Counted from the first letter of the stretch, positions 28,373-37,328 are shown. The stretch: DNA of 64,000 bases from Flammeovirgaceae bacterium UBA4465 (GCA_905182375.1 CAJJBF010000009.1:169984-233983), one strand, 5' to 3'. Numbers and translations: made by a program. The notes: a model not told the origin generated them from the letters alone.

Positions 28373-29245
28373 TCAATTTTTAAATGCAAGCTGCTTTGCC
28401 TTATTGATCATTTTTTTAGTTACTGCCCTGATAATATGTCGCTTATAATCTATATCTCCTCGTAGATCGGTGGAGGGGTTGCAATCCTCAGATGCATATT
28501 GAGCAGCCGAGGCTATCGCAGCATCATCAAGAGAGGTTCCTACCAACGCAGCTTCTGATCTAACCGCTCTCAACGGGGTCGGATTCACATTGGTTAAACC
28601 AATGCCTGCTTTGGTGCAAATCCCCTGTTCATCCATTTCTAGATGTACGGCCACGCCACCTGTAGCGTAATCTCCTACCTTTCGCTCTACCTTATGATAA
28701 GCATTTCCCGACCTTCCCGAAGGAATGGGAATCAAAATTTCAGTAAGTATTTCACCTTCTTGAACTGCAGTGGAATAGAATCCGTAAAAGAAATCGTCAA
28801 TCCCAACAGTTCTTCTTCCGTCAAGTCCTGCAATTTCAACAGAGGCATCTAAGGCAAGCATCACTGCAGGCTGATCATTGGCAGCGTCACCGTGTGCTAA
28901 ATTGCCTCCCAAGGTGCCAAAATTTCTCACTTGAGGATCGGCGATGAGCTTGGCCACATCCGCGAATATGGGGAAATGGACTGCGACTTCCGCAGATTCT
29001 TCTGTTTCTACCTCACGGGTCATGGCCCCTATTTTGAGCATACCTCCTTCAATTTTGAGATATGACAATCCAGGAATGTTGTTAAGATCTATTAAATGTT
29101 CAGGTTCCGCGAACCTTAGCTTCATCATAGGAATCAGTGAATGGCCGCCAGCAAGTACTTTGGCGTCATCTCCCAAATCATGAAGAAGTTTGAGTGCTTC
29201 ATCCAACGAGGATGGAGCGGTATAATCAAACGTTGATGGAATCAT
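28373..29245 (-). CDS. coxM: CO dehydrogenase FAD-binding medium subunit
   Basis: Flavoprotein subunit (290 aa) accepting electrons from CoxS. The two FAD-binding motifs are AGGHS (32-36) and TLGGN (111-115), as in the xanthine dehydrogenase/CoxM family. The C-terminal domain appears complete ([17 protein letters not shown]). It is the first cox structural gene, with a 166-base leader (29246-29411) that is A/T rich and may hold a promoter; no clear element was fixed. The upstream BNR-protein gene is on the same strand. Confidence 0.95.
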   Translation of the reverse strand: MIPSTFDYTAPSSLDEALKLLHDLGDDAKVLAGGHSLIPMMKLRFAEPEHLIDLNNIPGLSYLKIEGGMLKIGAMTREVETEESAEVAVHFPIFADVAKLIADPQVRNFGTLGGNLAHGDAANDQPAVMLALDASVEIAGLDGRRTVGIDDFFYGFYSTAVQEGEILTEILIPIPSGRSGNAYHKVERKVGDYATGGVAVHLEMDEQGICTKAGIGLTNVNPTPLRAVRSEAALVGTSLDDAAIASAAQYASEDCNPSTDLRGDIDYKRHIIRAVTKKMINKAKQLAFKN

Positions 29246-29411
29246 TTTTTACGAGGGGTTAATTTAAATAAAACAGTAAACTAGCTTCTTATTGTTCATT
29301 TCATATAATAGGACGCTATTATTAGCATTTATTAGAAATTATATAAAGAAACGAAATAAAAAGTTAAATGATTTTTTTCTAAAACAAAAATATCAAAGGA
29401 AATAATTTCGT

Positions 29412-30491
29412 TCAAACGATGCAAACGGCATTAACCTTGGTCAGATGAGATGAGATGAGTTGCCAATAAGGTGTTTCCTCCAAAGTGTAAAATAAATTTC
29501 CATTTGTCGTTCCAAAAATCATGAGATTTTCCTTGCGCTTAAAACTTTTTCTAAGCACAATATCAAATGTATGGGTAGCTGGTAAACCCTTGCTCACACT
29601 TTTCCATGATTGCCCAAAATTAGAAGTCTCAAAAACTTCTAATTTCAAATCAGGTGCCACCCGACGCTGGTCACTTTCCACTGGAATAACCCAACTTCTA
29701 GCTGGATTTTTTTCATCTATCGCCAACGAAAAACCATAACTGGATATTCCCTTTTTCAAAAAAACTTCAGTCCACAATTTTCCTCCATTTTTGGTGAAAT
29801 AAATACCGCAATGATTTTGCTGCCAAAGTACATTAGGGAAATCTGGGTTCATCAGTAACTGGTGCGGATCTTGACCAACTTCCACATTAGGATTAGGCAA
29901 ATAAGTTGCCAATAATCCTTTGTTCCTAGGCTGCCAAGAAGCCCCGTTATCCATCGATTCAAAAATACCTGCGCAACTAATGGCGACATATAAATGACTG
30001 GAATTATGTGGATTTATTTCTATAGAATGAATAAATGGGAAATCGCTACCCGCTCCAAACCATTTACCTTCTTTTTGCCTGCTCGCATGGTCCCATAGCG
30101 GTTCGTTTAGCTCAAATGTGACCCCACCATTGGTACTTGAAAATAAGCCTCCTGGCTCTGTGCCAAGCCATAGTCTTTCTGAATCGGCGCCCCCATGTTG
30201 CATGCTCCAAATTTCCTTAAGTTTAGCAGGGGCTCCATTAATCATTTTAAATCCTTGGTATGAAGGTAGTTTTGCTTCTTTCCAACAAGTCCCTTGATCG
30301 TCAGTGTAATGGACTTTCTGTCCCCAATGACGGTGCGCAATGCCCACCCACCATCTATGGCTCCGTTCATCGACAAAAATCATGTTTACTGAAAATCCTA
30401 AAAAATGAATGGCCAATTCTTTCGGTATCTTCTCTGGCAGAATTTCATACACCATTAAGCCTTTCGAAGTTCCTATTAATACTTGCATCAA
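29412..30491 (-). CDS. BNR/WD40-like beta-propeller protein
   Basis: Protein of 359 aa built of sialidase-type (BNR/Asp-box-like) repeats: GTSKGLMVYEI, WVGIAHRHWGQKVHYTDDQG, GLFSSTNGGVTFE, GIFESMDNGASWQPRNKG, GIYFTKNGGKLWTE and FETSNFGQSWKSVSKG. No signal peptide is seen, so it is probably cytoplasmic and not a secreted sialidase. Its start overlaps the stop of the GG-tailed ubiquitin-like gene by four bases. From memory, such propellers neighbour MoaD/ThiS-like genes in other bacteria, but I know of no proven function. Placement next to coxM suggests a link with the CO dehydrogenase or its cofactor (inference). Confidence 0.7.
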   Translation of the reverse strand: MMQVLIGTSKGLMVYEILPEKIPKELAIHFLGFSVNMIFVDERSHRWWVGIAHRHWGQKVHYTDDQGTCWKEAKLPSYQGFKMINGAPAKLKEIWSMQHGGADSERLWLGTEPGGLFSSTNGGVTFELNEPLWDHASRQKEGKWFGAGSDFPFIHSIEINPHNSSHLYVAISCAGIFESMDNGASWQPRNKGLLATYLPNPNVEVGQDPHQLLMNPDFPNVLWQQNHCGIYFTKNGGKLWTEVFLKKGISSYGFSLAIDEKNPARSWVIPVESDQRRVAPDLKLEVFETSNFGQSWKSVSKGLPATHTFDIVLRKSFKRKENLMIFGTTNGNLFYTLEETPYWQLISSHLTKVNAVCIV

Positions 30492-30760
30492 CCCCCTGAC
30501 AAAGCTTGGAAAATCAACACCTCATCTCCATCGGTCAAGGTATCTGACAATCTATGGCGATCAACCATCATTTCGTCACGAACAAAAATATTTACATGCT
30601 TTCTGAGACTCCCGTCCTCTTCTAATAAATAATCTTGCATGCCCGGATAAATAGATTCGATCGACGTAATGATCTCTTTAATGGATGTACTCTCTAATTC
30701 CTGTTCGCTCAAATCAGGAAAAAATTGCTTTAATGCAGATGTGAATTTTACTTTTATCAA
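30488..30760 (-). CDS. MoaD/ThiS-like ubiquitin-fold protein with C-terminal GG
   Basis: A 90-residue beta-grasp protein ending LIFQALSGG, the tail that an E1-like enzyme adenylates and that then carries sulfur or conjugates to a target. The core shows MIKVKFTSALKQFF at the start and VNIFVRDEMMVDRHRLSDTL then DGDEVLIFQALSGG. It is separate from the MoaD encoded at 39048 next to moaE, so it probably does something other than standard molybdopterin synthesis. Four-base overlaps on both sides couple it to the BNR propeller and the small membrane protein. Confidence 0.85.
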   Translation of the reverse strand: MIKVKFTSALKQFFPDLSEQELESTSIKEIITSIESIYPGMQDYLLEEDGSLRKHVNIFVRDEMMVDRHRLSDTLTDGDEVLIFQALSGG

Positions 30761-31194
30761 TTTAAAATACCAGGACGCAGTTTGCTCCTTACCTTATTTA
30801 GTAGATAGATAAAACTGCCATTTAACCAAATACTCATGAACAACAACATTGCACCCAAGTTATAAAAGCCAGATGATAAGATAAGTTGATGGGTCATCAA
30901 TATCAAGCTAAATCCCACAAGGGAAACCAGAAGTGCATTAAAAGTACGCCGACCTCTCCAATTAAGTAGGAGCATTACATTTATAAATAATGCTAGGGCG
31001 AGAGGGACAAAAGAAACCCAATTATTGGACATTAAGTACATATCAGGACCTCCACAAATCGTAATCGCACTAGAATATGCCATGATACAAAAAGGACATT
31101 TAGGCAAAATAATCAATAAAAAAGTACTAAGTACGGAAGCACTACTTGCTTTATTGACGTTCTTTGAGGGGTGACAGTTGCAATTACTTAACAT
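30757..31194 (-). CDS. Small Cys-rich four-helix membrane protein
   Basis: Unrecognised membrane protein (145 aa, about four hydrophobic segments). The N-terminus is Cys-rich (MLSNCNCHPSKN). The first membrane segment ends in LPKCPFC, then SSAITICGG, giving a cluster of thiols at one membrane face. This is reminiscent of MerC/MerT-type metal transport proteins, but no family is certain. Being first of a coupled trio leading into the cox genes, copper handling for the enzyme is an attractive but untested idea. It is divergent from the xdhC gene at 31256. Confidence 0.6.
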   Translation of the reverse strand: MLSNCNCHPSKNVNKASSASVLSTFLLIILPKCPFCIMAYSSAITICGGPDMYLMSNNWVSFVPLALALFINVMLLLNWRGRRTFNALLVSLVGFSLILMTHQLILSSGFYNLGAMLLFMSIWLNGSFIYLLNKVRSKLRPGILN

Positions 31195-31255
31195 ATGCTT
31201 AATTTTAAAGATAGGTAATAAAAAAAGTTAAAACCTAATTGGCGTAGGATTAATT

Positions 31256-32269
31256 ATGAAAGATTTGAAGGAAATCATTGATGAATGGAGTCAAAATGGG
31301 GCCGTGTTAGTCCTTGCCCGCGTTGTGAAAACTTGGGGCTCCTCCCCTCGACCCATAGGGTCTATGATGGTCATTAATGAAGATCAAAAAATGTCAGGTT
31401 CTGTGAGCGGTGGTTGTGTGGAGGGTGCGGTAGTCAAGAAAGCGCAAGCTCTTTTTGCCCAGCATACGGCAGAAAAACTTTCTTTTGGAGTCAGTGATGA
31501 AGAAGCGTGGTCTGTTGGGTTGTCTTGCGGAGGCAGTATTGAAGTTTATTTGCAAGCGGTTGACTTTTCATCAAATGTGGTTTGGCACTCTTTATTAAAA
31601 AAAATGCAATCCAATCAATCCTGTCTTTTTATTTCTGATTTAAATAAAAATGAAAATTGGTTAATTGAAGAAAATGGATCGGTAACAGGCACACCACTTC
31701 CTCCGATGTTAATCAAAGAAGCACAAGTGGCTTTGGAGGAAAGATCTCACAAGACCCTCACCTTCGAGGGGCAAAATTATTTTATTCAAGTGTTTCCTCG
31801 AAAGCCTACCTTACTTATCATTGGGGTTGCGCATATTGCCGTAGACTTGGTCAGCACGGCATATATGCATGATTTCGAAACTATTGTGATTGACCCTAGA
31901 GGTTATTTCGCAAAAAATATGTATTTTGATACCGAGCCCACTCAAATTTTTGAGGCTTACCCCTCCGAAGTGCTGCATCAATTAAAATTAGACTCCTATA
32001 CCTTTTGTGCCATCCTTTCCCACGATCCCAAAATAGATGACAATGCTTTAGAAATATTACTCCCCTCCAAAGTAGCCTATATTGGTGCTTTAGGCAGTAA
32101 AAAGACCCATCAGAAAAGAATAGATCGATTGACCAAAAAAGGAGTTTCTCAAGATTTAATTTCGAAAATTCAAGCACCCATCGGTGTCCCTATTCATGCC
32201 AAATCAGCTAAAGAAATTGCCTTGGCCATCATGAGTGAAATCATCAAATTCAAGAATCAATATCAGTAA
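31256..32269 (+). CDS. Second XdhC-family protein
   Basis: XdhC/CoxI-family protein (337 aa) with both usual domains and no YHS tail. The N-domain carries VVKTWGSSPRPIGSMMVI, SGSVSGGCVEGAVVKKA and GLSCGGSIEVYLQ. The C-terminal Rossmann domain begins PTLLIIGVAHIAVDLVS and holds ILSHDPKIDDNALEILL and YIGALGSKKTHQKR. It would bind molybdenum cofactor and prepare it for a hydroxylase-type enzyme, here presumably CoxL. It is divergent from the membrane-protein gene (61-base gap) and convergent with the moeB-like gene one base away. Confidence 0.88.
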   Translation: MKDLKEIIDEWSQNGAVLVLARVVKTWGSSPRPIGSMMVINEDQKMSGSVSGGCVEGAVVKKAQALFAQHTAEKLSFGVSDEEAWSVGLSCGGSIEVYLQAVDFSSNVVWHSLLKKMQSNQSCLFISDLNKNENWLIEENGSVTGTPLPPMLIKEAQVALEERSHKTLTFEGQNYFIQVFPRKPTLLIIGVAHIAVDLVSTAYMHDFETIVIDPRGYFAKNMYFDTEPTQIFEAYPSEVLHQLKLDSYTFCAILSHDPKIDDNALEILLPSKVAYIGALGSKKTHQKRIDRLTKKGVSQDLISKIQAPIGVPIHAKSAKEIALAIMSEIIKFKNQYQ

Positions 32270-33418
32270 TCATATCAAGAGTAAATCAGCATCAACTTGT
32301 TCTTTCCAGGACAGCAGACCCCCCTTCAAGTGTCTCAGGTTGGAGTAACCAGGCGCTAGGGAAGTTATATTTTCGATGGCTTGTGCACTTCTTTTGCCTG
32401 ATTTACATAAGAAAACAACCGGTCTATTTTTATCGATCAAGTTCACAGATGCAGCTAATTCCCCCAAAGGTATCCCTTGCCCACCAATATTACCCGCCTC
32501 AAATTCGTAAGCTTCTCTGACGTCAATCAATTGAAAATCCTGGCCTTCCCGTCGCCATCGGGCGAGTTCTATGGGCGATAAATCAATCAGGTCATTCGAA
32601 TCATTTGTGATCCCACAAAAGGACTCATAATCAATCAATGCATTGATTGTGGGTGTTTCGCCATTCAGTGGGTTTTTTGGATCTCTTTTGATGTTCAGCG
32701 TCCGATTTGAAAAGTCAAGGACATCCATCAGAAAAAGTTTACCAGATAAAGAGACGCCCATACCCGTAATTACTTTAATCACTTCAGAGGCTTGAATGGA
32801 TCCTATGATCCCAGGCAATACGCCCAAAACTCCTCCTTCTGCACAATTAGGTACCATGCCTGGGGGAGGGGGCGTCGGAAACACATCTCTATAATTAGGT
32901 CCTAATATACCTTCCTTATTCGCCCAATTAAAGACACTGACTTGTCCTTCAAACCGGTATATAGAGGCATAAACATTGGGCTTTCCTGTTAAAACGCAGG
33001 CGTCATTTACGAGATACCGAGTGGGGAAGTTGTCTGTGCCATCGGCTACCACATCGTAATTACTAATGATCTCCAAGGCGTTAGAGGCATCTAATTTTAA
33101 ATTGTACTCAATGAAATGTACAAATGGGTTTTGCGCACGTAATTTGGTTATGGCTACCTTAGTTTTGAATTTACCTATATCTTCCATTCCGAAAAGTACC
33201 TGCCTCTGCAAATTACTCTCATCAATGACGTCAAAATCGACCACGCCAATCGTGCCCACACCTACGGCCGTCAAATATTGCAGCAGAGGTGCACCTAATC
33301 CCCCCGTACCCACTACCAATACTTTTGCCCTTTTTAATTTTTCTTGTGTGGGTATACCGAAGTCTGGTAAATTCAAATGCCGGCTGTAACGTAGTTTCTC
33401 TTGATTTGATAATGCCAC
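32270..33418 (-). CDS. moeB: MoeB/ThiF-type E1-like adenylyltransferase fused to rhodanese
   Basis: Activates the GG tail of a ubiquitin-like sulfur carrier by adenylation and, through its rhodanese, can add sulfur (382 aa). The ThiF domain has VVGTGGLGAPLLQYLTAVGV near residue 36 and DESNLQRQ, with the conserved Cys region NCAEGGVLGVLPGIIGS. The zinc-binding CxxC seen in classical MoeB (CYRC) is replaced by NYRD, so no zinc site is expected. The rhodanese domain at the C-terminus has active-site loop CKSGKRS. It is the only E1-like gene here and could serve both GG-tailed proteins in the window. Confidence 0.88.
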   Translation of the reverse strand: MALSNQEKLRYSRHLNLPDFGIPTQEKLKRAKVLVVGTGGLGAPLLQYLTAVGVGTIGVVDFDVIDESNLQRQVLFGMEDIGKFKTKVAITKLRAQNPFVHFIEYNLKLDASNALEIISNYDVVADGTDNFPTRYLVNDACVLTGKPNVYASIYRFEGQVSVFNWANKEGILGPNYRDVFPTPPPPGMVPNCAEGGVLGVLPGIIGSIQASEVIKVITGMGVSLSGKLFLMDVLDFSNRTLNIKRDPKNPLNGETPTINALIDYESFCGITNDSNDLIDLSPIELARWRREGQDFQLIDVREAYEFEAGNIGGQGIPLGELAASVNLIDKNRPVVFLCKSGKRSAQAIENITSLAPGYSNLRHLKGGLLSWKEQVDADLLLI

Positions 33419-33499
33419 CTTAAAGTAATATGAGTCCTAGTTAAAAACTTGAAATGGTTTTGTATATTACCCATAATTTAGTTGTTTCGAATATAAAAA

Positions 33500-33979
33500 A
33501 TGAAAAAAAAATTTTCGCATCTAACCAAAAATGGAGAACCTACCATGGTGGATGTTTCGGATAAGGGGGTATCACATCGCATAGCCATCGCTCGTTCAAT
33601 GGTCATTTTGGCTCCTGAAATTCTGGAACAATTCCAAAAAGATGAAATTCATACAAAGAAGGGGCCTGTATTTCAAACCGCCATATTGGCTGGGATCATG
33701 GCTTCCAAAAAAACCAGTGAGCTGATTCCCTTGTGTCATCCCCTTGGCCTTGACAGTTGTACAGTGACTATTGAACTTAATGACAGCCAAGAAGTAGAAA
33801 TCATTTGCACGGTTAAGACCTCTGGGAAAACAGGGGTGGAAATGGAAGCCCTGACAGGAGCATCAGTCGCTGCACTTACCATTTATGATATGTGCAAAGG
33901 CTTTTCTCATCATATCCTTATCAAAGAAACACGATTGCTCGAAAAAACAGGTGGAAAAAATGACTTCAAAATCCCATAA
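33500..33979 (+). CDS. moaC: Cyclic pyranopterin monophosphate synthase
   Basis: Turns the MoaA product into cyclic pyranopterin monophosphate in molybdenum-cofactor synthesis (159 aa, normal length). Family sequences: MVDVSDKGVSHRIAIA at the N-terminus, KKTSELIPLCHPLGLDSC near 75 with the active-site LCHPL, and GVEMEALTGASVAALTIYDM near 115. It is followed by the mobA-like gene, whose start at 33960 overlaps its 3' end by 20 bases. Confidence 0.96.
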   Translation: MKKKFSHLTKNGEPTMVDVSDKGVSHRIAIARSMVILAPEILEQFQKDEIHTKKGPVFQTAILAGIMASKKTSELIPLCHPLGLDSCTVTIELNDSQEVEIICTVKTSGKTGVEMEALTGASVAALTIYDMCKGFSHHILIKETRLLEKTGGKNDFKIP

Positions 33980-35078
33980 GAAACATGCTCTTTTAACCAA
34001 ACCCAAAGGCGGTGCATTCGGCCAGCAGGAGCTAGCCCTTATCGGTGCTCCCTGTAATATCATTCAAAATTTAAGTGAGCAGTTAGCCACCCATTTAGAA
34101 ACTGGATATGGCCTCGGGTATGCAGATGCCTCTCACCAAAACGACATGGCTGATTCAGCCTTTCGGACAATCTACACGGATCTGATAGGTCAACACGGTG
34201 TACGTTTTAAGCACGATCACATAGCCACCCATTTTAGAGCGTTATTCAATGATTGTGATCTGGTGCTGATCAATGGCAACCATTTCTTAGCCGAAAGTCA
34301 AATGGTGATTATCAACGAGCAAAAGAAGACCTCACTTGAGAAAAAATTAAACCGCCTCTCTGATGTAAAACTTTTTATCCTAGATGAAGGAGTCGAAGAT
34401 CTATTCCCCTTTCTTAAAGCGCACATCAAAAATCATGAAGAAATTCCCCTGCTTTCGATCAAAGATGTATCAGGCATAGGAAAGGTGATTAAAAACATCA
34501 TTGATGCCTATTCGATACCTATTAAAGGACTTATTTTGGCCGGAGGTAACAGTACTCGAATGGGGCATGATAAAGGTGCCATCAACTATCACGGAAAAGC
34601 ACATCGCGAGTACCTGGCTGACCTCTTGAATGGTTTTTGTTCGCAAACTTATCTATCAGTTCAAAACGAATCGATCGATTTTCAGACGCAATATTCGATC
34701 ATTTCTGATGCTTTTTTAAATTTAGGCCCTTATGGAGGTATTCTTTCCGCGTTCAAGCAAGACCCCAATAGTGCTTGGCTCGTCGTCGCTACTGATCTCC
34801 CCTTATTGGATGCCACCACATTAAAGACCTTATTAGCAAACCGTGATAAATCCAAAATGGCCACCTGTTTTCATAATCCTGAAACGGCCTTTCCAGAGCC
34901 TTTATTGACTTTATGGGAACCAAGGGCCTATCCAATCCTTTTGCAATTTTTGGCCCATGGTTATTCGTGCCCTAGAAAAGTATTAATCAATAGTGATATC
35001 AAGGAATTACAGATAAGTAATGTGGATGCCCTGCGCAATGTGAATACCCCCGAAGAATTGAAAGTTGTTAAGCCCTAA
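33960..35078 (+). CDS. mobA: MobA-like nucleotidyltransferase with MobB-like N-terminal domain
   Basis: Two-part protein (372 aa from the ATG at 33960, chosen because an earlier start would lie deep inside moaC). Residues 1-185 look MobB-like (LTKPKGGAFGQQELALIGAP, VLINGNHFLAES), but the P-loop seems degenerate: IGAPCNII instead of GxxxxGKT. From residue 190 is a MobA-type transferase: LILAGGNSTRMGHDKGA (191-207), LGPYGGILSAF, VVATDLPLLD and AFPEPLLTLW. MobA attaches GMP to molybdopterin, and the related MocA attaches CMP. CO dehydrogenase uses the cytosine form, so which nucleotide this protein adds is open. Confidence 0.82.
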   Translation: MTSKSHKKHALLTKPKGGAFGQQELALIGAPCNIIQNLSEQLATHLETGYGLGYADASHQNDMADSAFRTIYTDLIGQHGVRFKHDHIATHFRALFNDCDLVLINGNHFLAESQMVIINEQKKTSLEKKLNRLSDVKLFILDEGVEDLFPFLKAHIKNHEEIPLLSIKDVSGIGKVIKNIIDAYSIPIKGLILAGGNSTRMGHDKGAINYHGKAHREYLADLLNGFCSQTYLSVQNESIDFQTQYSIISDAFLNLGPYGGILSAFKQDPNSAWLVVATDLPLLDATTLKTLLANRDKSKMATCFHNPETAFPEPLLTLWEPRAYPILLQFLAHGYSCPRKVLINSDIKELQISNVDALRNVNTPEELKVVKP

Positions 35079-35131
35079 GGTAGAAAACCGATTGATATTC
35101 TAAGTCCATTAAATTTTTACTCATGGCTACC

Positions 35132-36340
35132 TCAACCGTGAATTAAATTTCTATAGGCAATAAAGGGAAAAATTTCGCCTTTAAGAAAGTCACTGCGCCC
35201 TGAAGGTAATTGAATAAAAGCATCCGCATCTACCAAATTAGCCAAGTCACCCGATCCATTACCCTTGACCGGATGTGCCTTTATTTTTCCAGAAGAATGA
35301 AATACGATTTTCACTTCCAAAAAATAAGTGAGATTTGGTTTGAAATGTACATCTTCAACCAATTCAGCCCAAGGTAATGGCGTCTCAGAGGACTGCAACG
35401 AATGATCCAACCAAGGTTTGAAGTATTGCTGGGCACACATAAAACTAGATACTGGATTTCCAGGAAAAGCAAAGACCAGTTTATCTTCTTTTTTTCCAAA
35501 CCAAAAAGGTTTTCCAGGACGCTGTTTCACTTTGTGAAACATTTTCTTCACACCTATGGCCGACAGCGCCTCAGGTAAATAATCAAACTTCCCAGCAGAT
35601 ACGCCCCCACTGAGCAAGATCAGATCATAATGAGTCATTTCACTTTCTAATCTTTTGACAATTTCGTCATAATCATCAGACAAGTGCATGGTCGTTGGCT
35701 GAATTTGATAACTTTTCAAAACTGTGGCAATTCTATACACATTGCTTCTTCGTATTTGATGAGATAGCGGTGTTTGATCAATATTTACCAGCTCGTCTCC
35801 ACTAGAAACTATCAAAGTTTTAGGCAAACGACTTACCGATATTTTATTTTTACCCACCGTAGCACAGACGCCTACTTCACTTGCAGAAATACATTTGCCC
35901 GGCGAGAGAATGACCGTTCCTTGATGACGATCACTGCCTTTAAAATGAATATTTTGATCGCGATTAAGATTCGATAGCATGACTGTTGCCTTGCCCTCGT
36001 GGATCTCAAGATCTTCGTAACAAACCACGGCATCTACTCCTATCGGAACAGTGGCGCCTGTCATCACTTCTAAACAAGACGAGGGATCCTGCAATTCCAT
36101 TTGCAGACCTCCTGCAGGTGCCACCCCCTTGATTTCAAAAACTCTTTGACCCTTTTCAAATTGATCAAAACTCAAACCAATGCCATCCATGGTCACTCGA
36201 TTGAAGGGTGGGAAATCTCGATCAGCTACGATTTCTTCTTGCAGAATTCTCCCTAATGACTCATCTAAAAATATCTCTTCGGTACCCCAATTTCCCAAAT
36301 GGGTGTGCACTATTTTCAAGGCCTCTTCAACGGTAATCAT
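35132..36340 (-). CDS. moeA: Molybdopterin molybdenumtransferase
   Basis: Inserts molybdenum into adenylylated molybdopterin (402 aa, usual length). Recognisable blocks: DRDFPPFNRVTMDGIGLSF near 40, EVMTGATVPIGVDAVVCYED near 88, LSGGVSAGKFDYLPEAL near 245, and FAFPGNPVSSFMCAQQYFKP near 290. The C-terminal domain carries HPVKGNGSGDLANLVDADAF. It is transcribed directly after moaA with one base between. Confidence 0.95.
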   Translation of the reverse strand: MITVEEALKIVHTHLGNWGTEEIFLDESLGRILQEEIVADRDFPPFNRVTMDGIGLSFDQFEKGQRVFEIKGVAPAGGLQMELQDPSSCLEVMTGATVPIGVDAVVCYEDLEIHEGKATVMLSNLNRDQNIHFKGSDRHQGTVILSPGKCISASEVGVCATVGKNKISVSRLPKTLIVSSGDELVNIDQTPLSHQIRRSNVYRIATVLKSYQIQPTTMHLSDDYDEIVKRLESEMTHYDLILLSGGVSAGKFDYLPEALSAIGVKKMFHKVKQRPGKPFWFGKKEDKLVFAFPGNPVSSFMCAQQYFKPWLDHSLQSSETPLPWAELVEDVHFKPNLTYFLEVKIVFHSSGKIKAHPVKGNGSGDLANLVDADAFIQLPSGRSDFLKGEIFPFIAYRNLIHG

Positions 36341-36341
36341 A

Positions 36342-37328
36342 TTAACCTCCTATAGTGGCCATAGATTCAGATGCAGGCAAGGTCGCAGACCTACTTTTTT
36401 CAGCTTCAAAACCATCTTTGGCCCGTTTGCCGACCACCTTAATTAAATGATCTCCCAAAACCTCGTCTGTCACGCCTCCTCTGATAAAATCTCTGAAATT
36501 CACTTGCCCTTCTCCATAAAGACACGTCCTTAGCGTACCTTGTGGTGTGAGGCGAATTCGATTACAAGAACCACAAAAAGTTCGAGTATAGGCGGGAATG
36601 ATTCCAAAAGAACCGATATAACCCGGTATTTTATAATTTAGAGAAGTAGACGCCGGGGGATCTACCATTTTTTCATGGGTGTATTTTTCTTCAATGTAAG
36701 TCATTATTTTTTTTGCTGGCCAAATGGTCGCATTGCCCTGACCTTCGGTTCCATTGAAGGGCATTTCTTCAATAAAGCGCACCGATACATCATCATGCTT
36801 GGTCAACTCTAGCATCGGATAAATGTCTTCAATATTTCTGCCATCCATGACCACCATATTGGTTTTGACCCTTATTTTGGAGTCCACCAGCTTTCGATAG
36901 GTCGTCATCACTTGATCAAATAAATCTCTTCGGGTAATATCAAAAAATCGCTGACTGTCCAAACTGTCTAAACTGAGGTTTACACTTTTAATTCCCATTT
37001 TTTCCAATGCCGGAATTTGTTCCACCGTAAAAGTGCCGTTTGTTGTAATATTAATCTCTTTGATGGTTGCTAACTCCGAGACCCCTTTCAAAAAGGACAT
37101 GATCCCTTTTCTCACAAATGGCTCCCCACCCGTAATTCTGATTTTAGAAACGCCCAAATCGCCAAAGATACGGATCAGTCGGGTCATCTCTTCAAAACTC
37201 AATAAATCTTTCCTATTCATGTATTTGATCCCATTTTCAGGCATACAATAAAAGCACCTCAAATTACAGCGGTCAGTAACGGCCAGTCTGAGATAATTTA
37301 TCTCCCTTCCATGATTATCAATTAGCAT
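36342..37328 (-). CDS. moaA: GTP 3',8-cyclase
   Basis: Radical SAM enzyme opening molybdenum-cofactor synthesis from GTP (328 aa). The N-terminal cluster motif is CNLRCFYC (Cys 21, 25, 28). The C-terminal cluster motif is FCGSCNRIRLTPQGTLRTC. The protein ends in GG (MATIGG), the conserved tail that reaches into the active site in this family. It is divergent from sufS, with only 41 bases between the two starts, so both promoters must overlap there. Confidence 0.96.
   Translation of the reverse strand: MLIDNHGREINYLRLAVTDRCNLRCFYCMPENGIKYMNRKDLLSFEEMTRLIRIFGDLGVSKIRITGGEPFVRKGIMSFLKGVSELATIKEINITTNGTFTVEQIPALEKMGIKSVNLSLDSLDSQRFFDITRRDLFDQVMTTYRKLVDSKIRVKTNMVVMDGRNIEDIYPMLELTKHDDVSVRFIEEMPFNGTEGQGNATIWPAKKIMTYIEEKYTHEKMVDPPASTSLNYKIPGYIGSFGIIPAYTRTFCGSCNRIRLTPQGTLRTCLYGEGQVNFRDFIRGGVTDEVLGDHLIKVVGKRAKDGFEAEKSRSATLPASESMATIGG

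Noticed and set aside
29412..30491. Secreted sialidase or glycoside hydrolase
   Set aside because: BNR-like repeats are present but there is no signal peptide and no catalytic residues of sialidases were identifiable; the context is cofactor-related.
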